This document shows, piece by piece, positions 37,416 to 48,312 of a stretch of DNA of 64,000 nucleotides (position 1 is the first letter of the stretch; each line of letters starts with the position of its first letter). Both the position numbers and the translations under genes were made by a program. A model generated the notes under the pieces. That model had not been told where the DNA came from. It ran no database searches and worked only from the letters and a program-made list of their open reading frames with translations. This DNA comes from Planctomycetales bacterium 71-10 (GTDB lineage: Bacteria; Planctomycetota; Planctomycetia; Isosphaerales; Isosphaeraceae): the NCBI GenBank assembly GCA_001898385.1, contig MKTT01000074.1, positions 92,685 through 156,684 on the forward strand. Reading direction: 5' to 3'.

Positions 37416-40400
37416 TCACCGCGAGGCGACGGCCTTCGACGACTTGTCGCCGGGCTTGGCGAGGGGGTCGTGGGCGGCCTCCTCGTGGCCGATGAGGTCG
37501 ATGAGGATCGGCGTGGCGATGTAGATGGTGCTGTAGGTGCCGCTGAGGAACCCGACCACCAGGGCGAAGGCGAATCCGTGGAGGCCCTCGCCGCCCAGGA
37601 GGTAGAGGACCACGACGACGAGCCAGGCCGTCAGCGACGTCAGGATCGTCCGGCTGAGGGTCTGGTTGATGGCCTCGTTGACCAGGGCGGGGGTTAGGTG
37701 GGGGGTCTTCCCCTTGATCTCCCGGATGCGGTCGAAGATGACGATCGTGTCGTTGACCGAGAAGCCGATCAGCGTCAGGAACGCCGCGACGATCGGCAGG
37801 TCGATCTTGAACTGGTCGATCATCAGGAGCGAGTTCAGGCCGGGGATCAGGGCCAGCCAGTAGCTGACGGCGATGGCGCCCAGGGTGATCAGGACGTCGT
37901 GGACCACGGCGAGGACCGCGGCCAGGCCGTAGGTGAACGAGTGGAAACGCCACCACAGGTAGAAGATGATGATGAGCCAGCTCGCCACGGTGGCGATCAG
38001 GGCCAGGGTGCTGGTCTCCGAGGCGACCGTGCTGCCGAAGTTCGCGATCCGCTCGAAGAGCATGTCGCGGTTGTTCGCCAGCGAGTCCTTCAGCGCGGCG
38101 AGCTGCGCCTTGGCGACGTCGGCGTCCAGGTCGGTCTTGAGGGCCAGCTTCGTCCCCTCGACGGCCGCCTTGTCGGCCGACGAGCCGGCGGCGACGATCT
38201 CGAACCGCGAGGTCGGGTTGACGATCCCGGCGGCGTCGAGGACGCGGGCGAACTCGGCCGAGACGACCTGGGCCGGCGGCTGGGTGCTGTTGAAGGCCGT
38301 CGTGTTGAACGACAGCTCATACTCGCGGCCCCCGGCGAACCGGGCGGCGACCGTCGGCGCCTTGGCCTCGCCCCCCCCGGCCGCGGCCGGCGCGCCGGCG
38401 ATGGCCTTCTCGGCGCCGACCGTCATGTCGATCTTGGCCAGCGACGGGCCGAACGCCTCGATGATCCTGTTCTTGACCTGCTGCACGTCCTGGTCGGTCG
38501 TCCGGATGTTGAACCGGGCGGCCTTCGCCGCCTGGCCGCCGCTGACGCGGAGGCTCTCGATGGTCACGTCGGGCAGGACGCCGGCCTTCTCGCGGACGAA
38601 CTCGGTCCGCTGGCTGTCGGTGAGGCTGCGCACCGTGGCGTCCCCCTCGTTCAGCCGGATCGTGACCAGGGTGCCGCCGGTGAAGTCGATGTTGTACATC
38701 GTCCGGCCGCGGGCGAAGAACGCCCCCAGGCCCAGCAGGATGACCACCAGCGAGATCGCCATGCAGTAGTAGCGCGGGCTGACGAAATCGATGCTCGTCT
38801 TGTCCCACATCTTGCGGAACCGCAGCTCCTTCAGCCAGCCCTCGGCGTAGGCCGTCTCGAAGATGAACCGCGACATGAAGACCGCGGTGAAGAGGTTCCA
38901 GAGCATGCCCAGGATCATCGTCAGGGCGAAACCCTTCACCTCCTCCGTCCCCACCGCGTAGAGCACCACGGCCGCCAGCAGGTTGGTGACGTGCGAGTCG
39001 AAGATCGTCACCCACGCCCGGTTGAAGCCGTTGCGGATCTGCTGGGCCAGGCCCGCCCCGCGCTCCTTCTCCTCGCGCATGCGCTCGAAGACGAGCACGT
39101 TGGCGTCGACCGCCATGCCGATCGTCAGCGCCAGCCCGGCGAGGCCGGGGAGCGAGAACGTGGCCTGGATGAAGGCCATCGAGCCGACCAGCAGGATCAT
39201 GTTGACGACCAGGGCGACCACCGCCACCACGCCGGCGAAGCGGTAGTACCAGATCATGAAGATCGGCACGACGAGCATGGAGACCCAGATGGCCCGCCAG
39301 CCCTTGGCGATGGAGTCCTCGCCCAGCGTCGGGCCGACGTTCTCCTCCTGGAGCGGCGTCTTGTTCAGGCTCGCGGGGAGGCTGCCGGCCTGGAGGATGT
39401 TGATGAGGTGCTGGACCTCCTTCACCTTGAAGCCCTGGCCGCCCCCCTCGATGATCCCCGAGTCGCGGATCTCCGAGTTGATCGCCGGGGCCGACATCAC
39501 CAGGTTGTCCAGCAGGATGGCGAGCTGGTAGTGGAACCGGCCCCCTTCCTCGGGCAGGTGCTCGCGGGTGAGCTGGCCGAACTTCCGCGCCCCCTGGCGG
39601 TTGAACTGGAAGCCGACCGCCGGCTGGAGCTTCTCGTCGGTCTGCTGATAGGCCCGCGAGAGGTTGGCGCCCGTGACGTTCTGGCGGTCCTCGACCACCA
39701 GGATGTAGACCTCGGTCCGGCCGGCGGCGACCTTCTCCTCGCGGATGATCGGGTCGGAGGGCTGGGGATCCGCCGGGTTGCCGCCGCGGATGCCGCTGGG
39801 GTTGTACGAGACCTCGTAAGACGTGATCGTCTTGAGGCCGTGGGGCTCGGCCAGGGTCAGCGTGTCGGCCGTGTTGTTCTTGATCGGGATCGCCAGCCGC
39901 TTCTCGGCCCCGCCGGCGTCCTTGCCCGCCACGACCACCTCGGCCCCGGCGTAGATTTCGCGCTTCCAGTTCTGCTGCGGGTCGGTGATCGTGTCGGCCG
40001 TGAACCGGGGGTCGGAGCCGCTGGAGGTCTCGCCGAGCCGGGCCCACTTGTATCGCGCCGGGGGCTTGGCCAGGCCGCCGGGGCCCATCGCGCGGGCGAC
40101 GGCCTCGGAGTCGTGCTTGCGGTTGGCGAGGATCCGGAACTCGAGCGAGCCGACGTCCGTCAGCATGCTCTTGACCTCCTCCACCTCCTCCGGGCCGGCC
40201 TTGGGCAGGATGATCTCGATCCGGTTGTTCCCCACGTTGCGGATCGGCGTCTCCTTCACGCCCTGGGGATCCGCCCGCTGCTTCAGCGCCGCGATCAGCT
40301 CCTGCATGTTGAAGTTCGGGGCCGAGACGCTCGCCTTGTCCACCTCGTAGACGAGGATCGTCCCCCCGGAGAGGTCGATGCCGAGCTTCAGCTTCTTCTC

Positions 40401-40478
40401 CGGCGGATACATGGCGATCAGCCCCAGCAGGGTCGACCCCACGATCAGGAAGCTCTTCCAGTTCAACAGTCTGTTCAT
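37416..40478 (-). CDS. secDF: Protein translocase subunit SecDF (fused)
   Basis: 1020 aa: LKLGIDLSGGTILVYEV...GMAVDANVLVFERMREE (SecD) followed by YNIDFTGGTLVTIRL...GFSVNDTIVIFDRIREIKG (SecF). Confidence 0.95.
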   Translation of the reverse strand: MNRLLNWKSFLIVGSTLLGLIAMYPPEKKLKLGIDLSGGTILVYEVDKASVSAPNFNMQELIAALKQRADPQGVKETPIRNVGNNRIEIILPKAGPEEVEEVKSMLTDVGSLEFRILANRKHDSEAVARAMGPGGLAKPPARYKWARLGETSSGSDPRFTADTITDPQQNWKREIYAGAEVVVAGKDAGGAEKRLAIPIKNNTADTLTLAEPHGLKTITSYEVSYNPSGIRGGNPADPQPSDPIIREEKVAAGRTEVYILVVEDRQNVTGANLSRAYQQTDEKLQPAVGFQFNRQGARKFGQLTREHLPEEGGRFHYQLAILLDNLVMSAPAINSEIRDSGIIEGGGQGFKVKEVQHLINILQAGSLPASLNKTPLQEENVGPTLGEDSIAKGWRAIWVSMLVVPIFMIWYYRFAGVVAVVALVVNMILLVGSMAFIQATFSLPGLAGLALTIGMAVDANVLVFERMREEKERGAGLAQQIRNGFNRAWVTIFDSHVTNLLAAVVLYAVGTEEVKGFALTMILGMLWNLFTAVFMSRFIFETAYAEGWLKELRFRKMWDKTSIDFVSPRYYCMAISLVVILLGLGAFFARGRTMYNIDFTGGTLVTIRLNEGDATVRSLTDSQRTEFVREKAGVLPDVTIESLRVSGGQAAKAARFNIRTTDQDVQQVKNRIIEAFGPSLAKIDMTVGAEKAIAGAPAAAGGGEAKAPTVAARFAGGREYELSFNTTAFNSTQPPAQVVSAEFARVLDAAGIVNPTSRFEIVAAGSSADKAAVEGTKLALKTDLDADVAKAQLAALKDSLANNRDMLFERIANFGSTVASETSTLALIATVASWLIIIFYLWWRFHSFTYGLAAVLAVVHDVLITLGAIAVSYWLALIPGLNSLLMIDQFKIDLPIVAAFLTLIGFSVNDTIVIFDRIREIKGKTPHLTPALVNEAINQTLSRTILTSLTAWLVVVVLYLLGGEGLHGFAFALVVGFLSGTYSTIYIATPILIDLIGHEEAAHDPLAKPGDKSSKAVASR

Positions 40479-40630
40479 CGGCGTTCCTCGGGCCCCGCAG
40501 GAGGCGGCCGACCGCGGTCCATGGTCGGCGTGGTTGGGAGTTCGGATCGGATCAAGTCGAGTCGAAGTTGACGGTGTCTCTCGAGGCCCGGCGAGGGGCG
40601 GCGAAGGTGGACGGCCCCGTGCGTCTCGTC

Positions 40631-40657
40631 GTCCCCTCTCCCGGCGGGAGAGGGGAC
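40631..40657. repeat. Palindromic repeat, related to the dispersed family
   Basis: gtcccctctcccggcgggagaggggac, perfect hairpin in the yajC-secDF spacer; the same core appears at 63.3-63.7 kb. Confidence 0.75.
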
Positions 40658-40704
40658 GAGATCCGCGATCGCCTCCAAGCCCTCGCTCCCTTCGCGGCCT
40701 CGTC

Positions 40705-41037
40705 TTACTCGGACGCCTCCACCACCCGCGAGACGCTGGAGCGGGCGAACTTCATCCGGACTCCATTCACGTCGTCGACCCGAAGGACGACCGCGTCGCC
40801 CCCCTCGTCGACCGACACCACGACCCCGTAGACGCCGCCGGCCGTGACCACCCGGTCGTTCTTCTTCAGGGCGGACAGCATCGCCCGGCGCTTCTTCTCC
40901 TGATCCTTCTGCGGCAGGTAGATCATGAAGTAGAAGAGCAGGGGGATCGGCAGCAGGAACAGCAGCGTCGTGAAGTTGCTGGGCGCCGCCGCGTCCTGGG
41001 CGAGCAGGGGGGCGATCGCGTCGAACAATCCGGGCAT
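40705..41037 (-). CDS. yajC: Preprotein translocase subunit YajC
   Basis: LLFLLPIPLLFYFMIYLPQKDQEKKRRAMLSALKKNDRVVTAGGVYGVVVSVDE; upstream of secDF and downstream of tgt, the usual order. Confidence 0.92.
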   Translation of the reverse strand: MPGLFDAIAPLLAQDAAAPSNFTTLLFLLPIPLLFYFMIYLPQKDQEKKRRAMLSALKKNDRVVTAGGVYGVVVSVDEGGDAVVLRVDDVNGVRMKFARSSVSRVVEASE

Positions 41038-41129
41038 CGTATGGGGGTCCGTTCGGTCTCGTTGCGTCTCGCGAGGGCCGCGCGGCCCGATCGGGGCCGG
41101 CGGCGGCCGGAATCCCTGCACTCTAACGC

Positions 41130-42293
41130 CTAGGGTCCCAACGCTTCAAGGACGTCCAACCGCAACTGGACGAATCGGCCCTCGCATATCGCCTCGCGCA
41201 TCCGGCGCGTGAGGCGGTGGAGGTACGCCAGGTTGTGGATCGACGCCAGGATGGGCCCAAGCATCTCCTTGGCCATGAACAGGTGGCGAAGGTAGGCCCG
41301 CGAGAACTTCGCGCAGGCCAGGCAGTCGCACCCTTCCTCCAGCGGCCGGGGGTCGCGGGCGTGGGCCGCGTTCCGCAGCTTGACCGGCCCGGCGTCGGTG
41401 AAGCACGTCGCGTTGCGGCCGTTGCGGGTCGGCATCACACAGTCGAACATGTCGATCCCGGCCAGGACCGCGTCGAGCAGATCCTGCGGCCGGCCGACGC
41501 CCATCAGGTAGCGCGGGCGGTCCTCCGGCAGCCGGTGGACGGAGACGTCGAGCGCCTTGCGGACCTCCTCGCGGCTCTCGCCGACGCTCACGCCGCCGAC
41601 CGCGTAGCCGTCGAAGTCCATGGCGATCAATTCGTCGGCGCAGCGGGCCCGAAGGTCCTCGTGCGCGCCCCCCTGGACGATGCCGAACAGGGCCTGGTCG
41701 GGCCGGGACTTCGCGGCCTTGCAGCGCGCGGCCCAGGCGACGGTTCGGTCGACGGCCTTCTCGATCTGCGCCTTCGCGGCCGGGAGGGCGGGGCACTGGT
41801 CGAGGCACATGGCGACGTCCGCGCCGAGCGCCTCCTGGATGGCCACGGCGCGCTCGGGGGTCAGCTCCAGGAGCCGGCCGTCCAGGTGCGAGCGGAACGT
41901 CGCGCCGCGGTCGGTGATCTTCGCCTTGTCGGCCAGGCTGAAGACCTGGAAGCCGCCCGAGTCGGTGAGGATCGGGCCGTCCCAGGCCATGAAGCGGTGC
42001 AGGCCCCCCAGCGCCGCGACGGTCTCCTCGCCGGGCCGGAGGGCCAGGTGGTAGGTGTTGGCGAGGATCATCCCGGAGCAAACGTCGCGCAGCAGGCCCG
42101 GGGTCAGGCCCTTGACGGTCGCCTGGGTGCCGACGGGCATGAAGACGGGGGTCTCGACCGGCCCGTGGGGCGTGTGCAGGATCCCCGCGCGGGCGTCCGA
42201 TCCGGCGTCGCGCGCCGTCGGGGTGAACCGGACGGGGCGGACGCCGGGGATGATCGGCGCGGGGGGGATCTCGGGGGCGTCGCTCGGGCTCAA
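41130..42293 (-). CDS. tgt: tRNA-guanine transglycosylase
   Basis: [30 protein letters not shown]...[19 protein letters not shown]...[11 protein letters not shown]...[36 protein letters not shown]. Confidence 0.96.
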   Translation of the reverse strand: MSPSDAPEIPPAPIIPGVRPVRFTPTARDAGSDARAGILHTPHGPVETPVFMPVGTQATVKGLTPGLLRDVCSGMILANTYHLALRPGEETVAALGGLHRFMAWDGPILTDSGGFQVFSLADKAKITDRGATFRSHLDGRLLELTPERAVAIQEALGADVAMCLDQCPALPAAKAQIEKAVDRTVAWAARCKAAKSRPDQALFGIVQGGAHEDLRARCADELIAMDFDGYAVGGVSVGESREEVRKALDVSVHRLPEDRPRYLMGVGRPQDLLDAVLAGIDMFDCVMPTRNGRNATCFTDAGPVKLRNAAHARDPRPLEEGCDCLACAKFSRAYLRHLFMAKEMLGPILASIHNLAYLHRLTRRMREAICEGRFVQLRLDVLEALGP

Positions 42294-42300
42294 GGGGGGC

Positions 42301-43692
42301 TCAGTCGTTCTTGAGCTTCAGGCCGAGCGCCCCGAGCTTGTCGCGGACCTCGTTGAGCGAGGTGACGCCGAAGTTCTTGCACTCCAGCAGGTCGTCGCCG
42401 GACCGCTTGGTGAGGTCGCCGACGGTCTGCAGGTTGAGCTTGCTCATGCACTTGCGGGCCCGGACGGAGAGGCTCAGCTCGCTGATGGGCTTGCTGAGCA
42501 TCGCCTGGACCTCGGGCGAGACCTCCTGCACGGGCTCCGAGCGGTGGTCGACGCCCCCCGGCCCACCGCGCTCGGCGCCTTCCAGGGCCATGCCCAGGCG
42601 GACGCCCTTGGACCGCATCATCTCCTTGATCTCGGCGAGCGAGGTCTCGCCGAAGTTCTTGGAGGCGAGCAGGGCGGCCTCGGTGGTGCGGGTGAGGTCG
42701 CCGAGCGTCCGGATGTTCATCTTCCGCAGGCAGTTGCGGCTGCGGACGGACAGCTCGAAGTCGGTGACGGGGATTTCGAGGAGCTGCTTGAGGACGGTGT
42801 AGCCCTTCTCGGCCTCCTCGTCGTAGTACATCCCCTTGCTGGCCTGGCAGTCCTTGACGAACAGCCGGGCGCGGGGGTGGTTGGGGTCGTGCTCCAGGAC
42901 GTGCCGGTAGCACTGCTCGGCCTCGCGGAACTTCATCTCGTCCTCGTACAGGACGCCCAGGTTGATCCAGGCGGCCAGCGGGACGGGAGGGCGCTCGGTG
43001 CAGCGCTTGTAGAAGTCGACGGCGGCGTCGTCGTTGCCGTAGAGGTCGTTGATGTAGGCCAGCTCGAAGAGGGCCCCGTTGTGGTCGCGGTCCAGGCTGA
43101 GGGCCTTCTCCAGCTCGGCGGCGGCCGGCTCCAGGTCCCCCTCGGCGGCGAGGATGGCGCCGCGCTGGAAGTGGTACTCGGCGGACGAGCCGACGGTCTT
43201 CTCCAGCCCTTCGAGGATCTTCTTGGCCTCCTCGACCTTGGCGAGGCCGGCCTCGACCTTGCCGTCGGCCACCTCCATCCGGCCCAGGCGGCGCAGGGCC
43301 CCGGCGCGGCGGAGTTCGGAGTTCCGGGCGTCGTAGCCGAGCTTGGCCGACTGGGCGAACGCCGCGGCGGCCTCGGCGTACTTCTGGAGGTTCTCGTAGG
43401 CGAGGCCCTGGAAATAGAGGGCCATGCCGAGGTCGCCGGCGTTCTTGAGGCAGACGAGCCCGGCGGAATAGCGGCCCAGCAGGACCTCGCCGACGCCCAG
43501 GCGGAGGAAGCTCTCGGGCGTGCCCGAGGGCTCCTTCTTCTCGCGGTCGCGGATCGTGGAGACGGCGTCGCGGAGCGTCCGATAGCGGGAGGGGTCGCGA
43601 TTGAGCACCTCGCGCAGGTCGGCGACGGCCGATGCGTCGAAGGGCGTGCGATCCATGATCGCGCGGACGTCCGTGGTCATCATCTCAGTCAT
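42301..43692 (-). CDS. TPR protein with two tandem RNA polymerase alpha-CTD-like domains
   Basis: TPR region, then [61 protein letters not shown] and [56 protein letters not shown]. Confidence 0.9.
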   Translation of the reverse strand: MTEMMTTDVRAIMDRTPFDASAVADLREVLNRDPSRYRTLRDAVSTIRDREKKEPSGTPESFLRLGVGEVLLGRYSAGLVCLKNAGDLGMALYFQGLAYENLQKYAEAAAAFAQSAKLGYDARNSELRRAGALRRLGRMEVADGKVEAGLAKVEEAKKILEGLEKTVGSSAEYHFQRGAILAAEGDLEPAAAELEKALSLDRDHNGALFELAYINDLYGNDDAAVDFYKRCTERPPVPLAAWINLGVLYEDEMKFREAEQCYRHVLEHDPNHPRARLFVKDCQASKGMYYDEEAEKGYTVLKQLLEIPVTDFELSVRSRNCLRKMNIRTLGDLTRTTEAALLASKNFGETSLAEIKEMMRSKGVRLGMALEGAERGGPGGVDHRSEPVQEVSPEVQAMLSKPISELSLSVRARKCMSKLNLQTVGDLTKRSGDDLLECKNFGVTSLNEVRDKLGALGLKLKND

Positions 43693-43787
43693 CGCCGATT
43701 CATCTCCCTGTGCCGCCCGCGTCCCGAACCTTCATCCCCCGCGCGCCCCGGGCCGCGACGCCCGCCCGCCGGGATCTGGAACCCAAC

Positions 43788-43815
43788 ATCTTAGCGATTT
43801 CGCTTGACTTGTCAA
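43788..43815 (-). promoter_or_regulatory. Putative sigma-70-type promoter for the TPR/alpha-CTD gene
   Basis: Minus strand: TTGACA (43815-43810), 16-nt spacer, TAAGAT (43793-43788), about 95 nt upstream of the start codon. Confidence 0.6.
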
Positions 43816-43955
43816 AGACCGGCGTTTCACGACCGCGGGCCCGCCCGCCCGGGAGGTCGGACGGCTCGACCATCCCGAGGACGCCGAGTTCGCGGGGCCG
43901 GCGCGCATCCCGATCGCGCCGGTCGGGATGCGCCCCCGGGCCGGTCGCGCGGAAT

Positions 43956-45974
43956 TCACGGCGTCACGATGCCGAACCAGAACTCGAAGCTGTCGAGGTT
44001 CGAGACCAGCTCATCCAGCTTCGCGCGGTCCCCGGCGATCTTCACGTCGCCGGCCTGAATCGCGTCCGCCAGCTTCGTCTCCTGGAGGATGATCTTGTTG
44101 AGCGTGTCGCGGGAGAGGGCGACCGTCGCGTCGGCGTCGGCGGCCTGACGGTCGGCCGTATGGTTCAACACGCCGTTCTCCATCTCGATCACGTACTTGC
44201 CGGAATCGCCGAAGTCGAAGTTGAACGTCGCCTTCGCCTCGGCGGCCTTCTCGCGATCGAGGCGGACGGAGAGGTAGTCGAAGAACATCTCCAGGGTCAT
44301 GGCCCGCACGGTGTCGGGGCTGGCGGTGTTCGGCGTCGGGAGCTTCTTCACGCCCTCGCGAAGCTCCTTGGCGCCGGACAGGTAGAAGTTCCGCCAGGGC
44401 CCGGCCTCGGCCTGATAGCCGAGCTGTTCGAGGGCGTCGGCCTGGAGTTCCCGCGCCGCCCGGTTGCCCGGATCGGCGAAGACGACGTGGTTCACGACCT
44501 GGGCCACCCACCGGTACTCGCCCCGGGCGTAGGAGTCCTTCGCCCTGGAGAGCACGGCCTCGGCCCCGCCCATGAACTCGACGTACTTCTTGCTGGACTC
44601 GACCGGCGGCAGTTCGTGCAGGGTCGCCGGGTTGCCGTCGAACCAGCCCAGATAGAGGACGTAGGTGGCCTTCACGTTGTGGCTCACCGAGCCGTAGTAG
44701 CCGCGGCCGGCCCAGACGTGGGCGAGGCCGTCGGGGATCCGGAAGCGCTCGGCGATCTCGTCGCGCGTGTAGCCGTGGTTGGCGAGCCGGAGCGTCTCGT
44801 CGTTGATGTAGCGGTAGAGGTCGCGCTGCGACCTGAGGAGCTTGTCCACCCCGGCGTTGCCGAACGTGGGCCAGTGGTGCTGGGCGAACATCACCTCGGC
44901 CTTGCCGCCCCACATCACCAGCGCCTGGTTGAGGTACTTCGACCACGGCAGCGGCTCGCGGATCTTGGCGCCCCGCAGCGAGTAGGTGTTGTGCAGCGTG
45001 TGCGTGCAGTCCTCGGCCGCGGCGACGGCCTTCTTCTCCTCGATGAACCAGAGCATCTCCGACGGGGCTTCCGAGCCCGGGGCCATCAAGAACTCGTAGG
45101 TCAGCCCGTCGATGACGTGCTTCTCGCCCGTCTCCTTGACGAAGTCGGTCGGCGGGATGAGCGTCACGGTTCCCGCCGAGGTCGTCGTGCCGAGGCCGGC
45201 CCCGACCTGCCCCCTGGCGTCGGGGGGCAGCAGATTGCCGTACATGTAGCTCGCCCGGCGGCTCATCGTGTTGCCGGCGAAGACGTTCTCCGCGACGGCC
45301 GCCTCCAGGAAGCCTTCCGGCGCGTAGACCTTCACCGTGCCGGACTTCACGTCCGCCTCGCTCGTCACGCCGCGGACGCCGCCGTAGTGGTCGACGTGGC
45401 TGTGCGTGTAGATCACCGCCTTCACGGGCTTCCGCGGGCGATGCTTGAAATACAGCTCGAGACCGACCTTCGACGTCTCCTCCGAGACCAGCGGGTCGAC
45501 GACGACGATCCCCTCGGCCCCCTCGATGATCGTCATGTTCGAGAGGTCCAGGTTGCGGACCTGGTAGATGCCGTCGGCGACCTGGAACAACCCGCTCACG
45601 TTGATGAGTTGGGATTGCCGCCAGAGGCTGGGATTGACGGTGTCGGGGGCCGCGACCCCTTCCTTGATGAAGCCGTACTTCGTCGGATCCCAGATCAGGT
45701 TCCCGGCCTGGCCCTTGATCAATTCGCTCGGGAGCGGCGCGACCAGCCCTTTCTTCGCGTCGTCGAAATCGGACGTGTCGGCGAAGGGAAGCTGCTCCAG
45801 CAGCCGGGCGTTCGCCGCCTTCGTGGCGTCGGTCGCGTCCTTGCGAAGATCCTGGGCCTGCACGGAAGCGAAGGTCGCGATCGCCGCGATGGAGGCGGCG
45901 ATCGCCGACGAGCCGAGAGGACGAAAGCGTAGGTCCACGGCCGTGTTCCTTGAGAGGGAGGTGAGAAACGCCAC
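43956..45974 (-). CDS. Alkyl/aryl-sulfatase-like metallo-beta-lactamase-fold protein (SdsA1/BDS1-like)
   Basis: THSHVDHYGGVRGV metal-binding motif, YGNLLPPDARGQVGAGLGTTTSAGTVTLIPPT, C-terminal SCP2-like segment. Start codon uncertain. Confidence 0.85.
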   Translation of the reverse strand: MAFLTSLSRNTAVDLRFRPLGSSAIAASIAAIATFASVQAQDLRKDATDATKAANARLLEQLPFADTSDFDDAKKGLVAPLPSELIKGQAGNLIWDPTKYGFIKEGVAAPDTVNPSLWRQSQLINVSGLFQVADGIYQVRNLDLSNMTIIEGAEGIVVVDPLVSEETSKVGLELYFKHRPRKPVKAVIYTHSHVDHYGGVRGVTSEADVKSGTVKVYAPEGFLEAAVAENVFAGNTMSRRASYMYGNLLPPDARGQVGAGLGTTTSAGTVTLIPPTDFVKETGEKHVIDGLTYEFLMAPGSEAPSEMLWFIEEKKAVAAAEDCTHTLHNTYSLRGAKIREPLPWSKYLNQALVMWGGKAEVMFAQHHWPTFGNAGVDKLLRSQRDLYRYINDETLRLANHGYTRDEIAERFRIPDGLAHVWAGRGYYGSVSHNVKATYVLYLGWFDGNPATLHELPPVESSKKYVEFMGGAEAVLSRAKDSYARGEYRWVAQVVNHVVFADPGNRAARELQADALEQLGYQAEAGPWRNFYLSGAKELREGVKKLPTPNTASPDTVRAMTLEMFFDYLSVRLDREKAAEAKATFNFDFGDSGKYVIEMENGVLNHTADRQAADADATVALSRDTLNKIILQETKLADAIQAGDVKIAGDRAKLDELVSNLDSFEFWFGIVTP

Positions 45975-46212
45975 GCCCGGCCGATCTTCCCACCGGCCGC
46001 AAGAGCGCGTCGCCCCGAAGGGTCACAAGGCTGAGCCTCGTCGCCGGGGCCCCCGGCGATCTGCCGCAGAGCGATCGTAATCCCGGAGCCCGGCGAATGG
46101 TGGAAGTCCGCCGATGCGCGGGCCCCCTCTCGGGGCCCGCGCCACCCGGTTTCGCTTCAGGACGACCGTTCAGCTCGGAGTCGCGGGCTTTCAGGGACCC
46201 GCAAATGCCGCC

Positions 46213-48003
46213 TCACCCCTCGTCCAGCGCGAACGCCTTGCGGAGGCACTGGAGGGCCAGCTTGCCGTTGGCGCTGTCGGCGCCGACGTTGATGCGGACC
46301 TCGCTGGTGTTGATGAGCTTGATGTTGATGGAGGCGTCGGCCAGGGCGCGGAACATGGCGGTGGCGACGCCGGTGTGGGTCCGCATGCCGACGCCCGAGA
46401 CGGCCAGCTTGGCCAGGTTCGGCTCCACCGCCACCTTGCCGCCCCCGAACGGGCGGGCGACCTCGGCGGCGCGTTCGGCGCTCTCGCGCGGCACGGTGAA
46501 CGAGAGGTCGGTGTGGCCGGACAGGCTCACGTTCTGGACGATCATGTCGACGAAGACGCCGGCGTCGCCGATGGCGCGGAAGACCCTCGCGGCGTAGCCC
46601 GGCTCGTCGGGGACGCCGAAGAGGGCCACGTTCGCCTGCGTCTCGTCCAGGTCGACGCCGGCGATGACCAGGTCTTCCATCCCCTGCGGGAGGTCGGGGT
46701 CGGCGTCGGAGGCGACCAGCGGGACGAGCTTCAACGGCCGCTTGCCGGCCGGGCTGGGGTGGAACGGCTGGGGGGCCTCGGCGTAGACCTCGTCCAGCAG
46801 GAACGCCTTGTGGACGGCGCGGAGGGCGGCGGCGGCCTTCGTGCGCCCCACCAGGACGCTGATCTTGATCTCGCTGGTGGTGATCATCTGGATGTTGATC
46901 CCCTCCTTCGCGAGCGCCTCGAACATGGTGGTGGCGACGCCGGTGTGGGTGCGCATCCCCAGGCCGACCACGGAGACCTTGGCGACGTCGGCGTCGTGCT
47001 GGACGCCGGCGGCGCCGACGGCCCGGGCGGCCTCCTCGGCGGCGGAGAGGGTCTCGGGGAGGTCCCCCTTGGCGACGGTGAAGCTGACCTCGGCCTTCCC
47101 CTCCACGGCGACGTTCTGGACGATCATGTCGACGACGATCGCCGCGCGGGAGATCGAGTGGAAGATCCGGTGGACGACGCCGGGGCGGTCGGGGACCCCC
47201 TGGATGGTGATCCGGGCCTCCTCCTTGGCGAGCGCCGCGCCGGTGACGGGGACGCCCAGGCGGCGGGCGTCGGCCTCGGCGACGATCCAGGTGCCGGGGG
47301 CGTCGGAGAAGCTGCTGCGGACGTGGATCGGGACGCCGTACTTCTTGGCGAACTCGATCGACCGCGAGTGCATCACGCCGGCGCCCAGGCTGGCCAGCTC
47401 CAGCATCTCGTCGTAGCTGATGCGGTCGACCTTGCGGGCCTCGGGGACGACGCGGGGGTCCGTGGTGTAGACGCCGTCGACGTCGGTGTAGATCTCGCAG
47501 GCCGAGGCGCCGAGCACGGCGGCCAGGGCGACGGCCGTGGTGTCCGACCCGCCGCGGCCGAGGGTCGTGATGTTGTAGTTCTCGTCGACCCCCTGGAAGC
47601 CGGCGACGATGACGATCCGGCCCTCGTCGAGCGCCGCCTGCATGCGCTCGGTGGAGATGTTGCGGATCCGGGCCTTGGTGTGGAAGCTGTCCGTGACCAG
47701 GCCGATCTGGGCGCCGGTGAAGCTGATGGCCGGGACCCCCAGGGCCTCGACCGCCATGGCCATGAGCGCCACGGTGATCTGCTCGCCGGTGGAGAGGAGC
47801 ATGTCCATCTCGCGCGCCGGGGGCCGCTCGTTGATCTCGCGGGCGAGGGCCACCAGTTCGTCGGTGGTGTGGCCGCGGGCCGAGACGACGACGAGGACCT
47901 GGTCCCCCCGCTGATGCGCCTGGATGGCCCGCCGCGCGGCGGCCAGGATCTTGTTCGAATCGGCGACGCTGGTGCCGCCGAACTTCTGCACGAGCAATCC
48001 CAC
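46213..48003 (-). CDS. lysC: Aspartate kinase with duplicated C-terminal ACT-domain pair
   Basis: GLLVQKFGGTSVADSNKIL...TLGRGGSDTTAVALAAVLGASACEIYTDVDGVYTTDPR; then two homologous halves (VVDMIVQNVAVEGKAEVSFTV... and FVDMIVQNVSLSGHTDLSFTV...). Confidence 0.93.
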   Translation of the reverse strand: MGLLVQKFGGTSVADSNKILAAARRAIQAHQRGDQVLVVVSARGHTTDELVALAREINERPPAREMDMLLSTGEQITVALMAMAVEALGVPAISFTGAQIGLVTDSFHTKARIRNISTERMQAALDEGRIVIVAGFQGVDENYNITTLGRGGSDTTAVALAAVLGASACEIYTDVDGVYTTDPRVVPEARKVDRISYDEMLELASLGAGVMHSRSIEFAKKYGVPIHVRSSFSDAPGTWIVAEADARRLGVPVTGAALAKEEARITIQGVPDRPGVVHRIFHSISRAAIVVDMIVQNVAVEGKAEVSFTVAKGDLPETLSAAEEAARAVGAAGVQHDADVAKVSVVGLGMRTHTGVATTMFEALAKEGINIQMITTSEIKISVLVGRTKAAAALRAVHKAFLLDEVYAEAPQPFHPSPAGKRPLKLVPLVASDADPDLPQGMEDLVIAGVDLDETQANVALFGVPDEPGYAARVFRAIGDAGVFVDMIVQNVSLSGHTDLSFTVPRESAERAAEVARPFGGGKVAVEPNLAKLAVSGVGMRTHTGVATAMFRALADASINIKLINTSEVRINVGADSANGKLALQCLRKAFALDEG

Positions 48004-48137
48004 GATCGACCCCCGTCCCGTCTCGTCTCGACTGGCTTCGCCTCGGACTCCGCGCGGGCCGGGCGCGGCCCCCGCGATTCAGGGGACTTATTCTAGCGGA
48101 CGGGGCGGCCGGCCGCGAGTGCGGGCCCGACGTCGGC

Positions 48138-48167
48138 TTGCCGGGGGGGGCGGCGGTCGCCTATAAT
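48138..48167 (+). promoter_or_regulatory. Putative sigma-70-type promoter for ugd
   Basis: TTGCCG (48138-48143), 18-nt spacer, TATAAT (48162-48167). Confidence 0.45.
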
Positions 48168-48312
48168 CGCGGCCCTCGATTTAAGGAGAGCCCGCGGGAC
48201 GCCCATCGGGCCCCCGCGCCCCGTCGGCCGCGCCCCATCCCGCGCGGCCTCCCTCCGGGACGCCCGCCTCGCCGCGTCCCGCCCGGGATCACCCCGCCAG
48301 GAAGCACCCATC

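Noticed and set aside
37698-40571. 957-aa plus-strand ORF opposite secDF
   Set aside because: SecDF is unmistakable on the minus strand; the plus ORF is compositionally aberrant.
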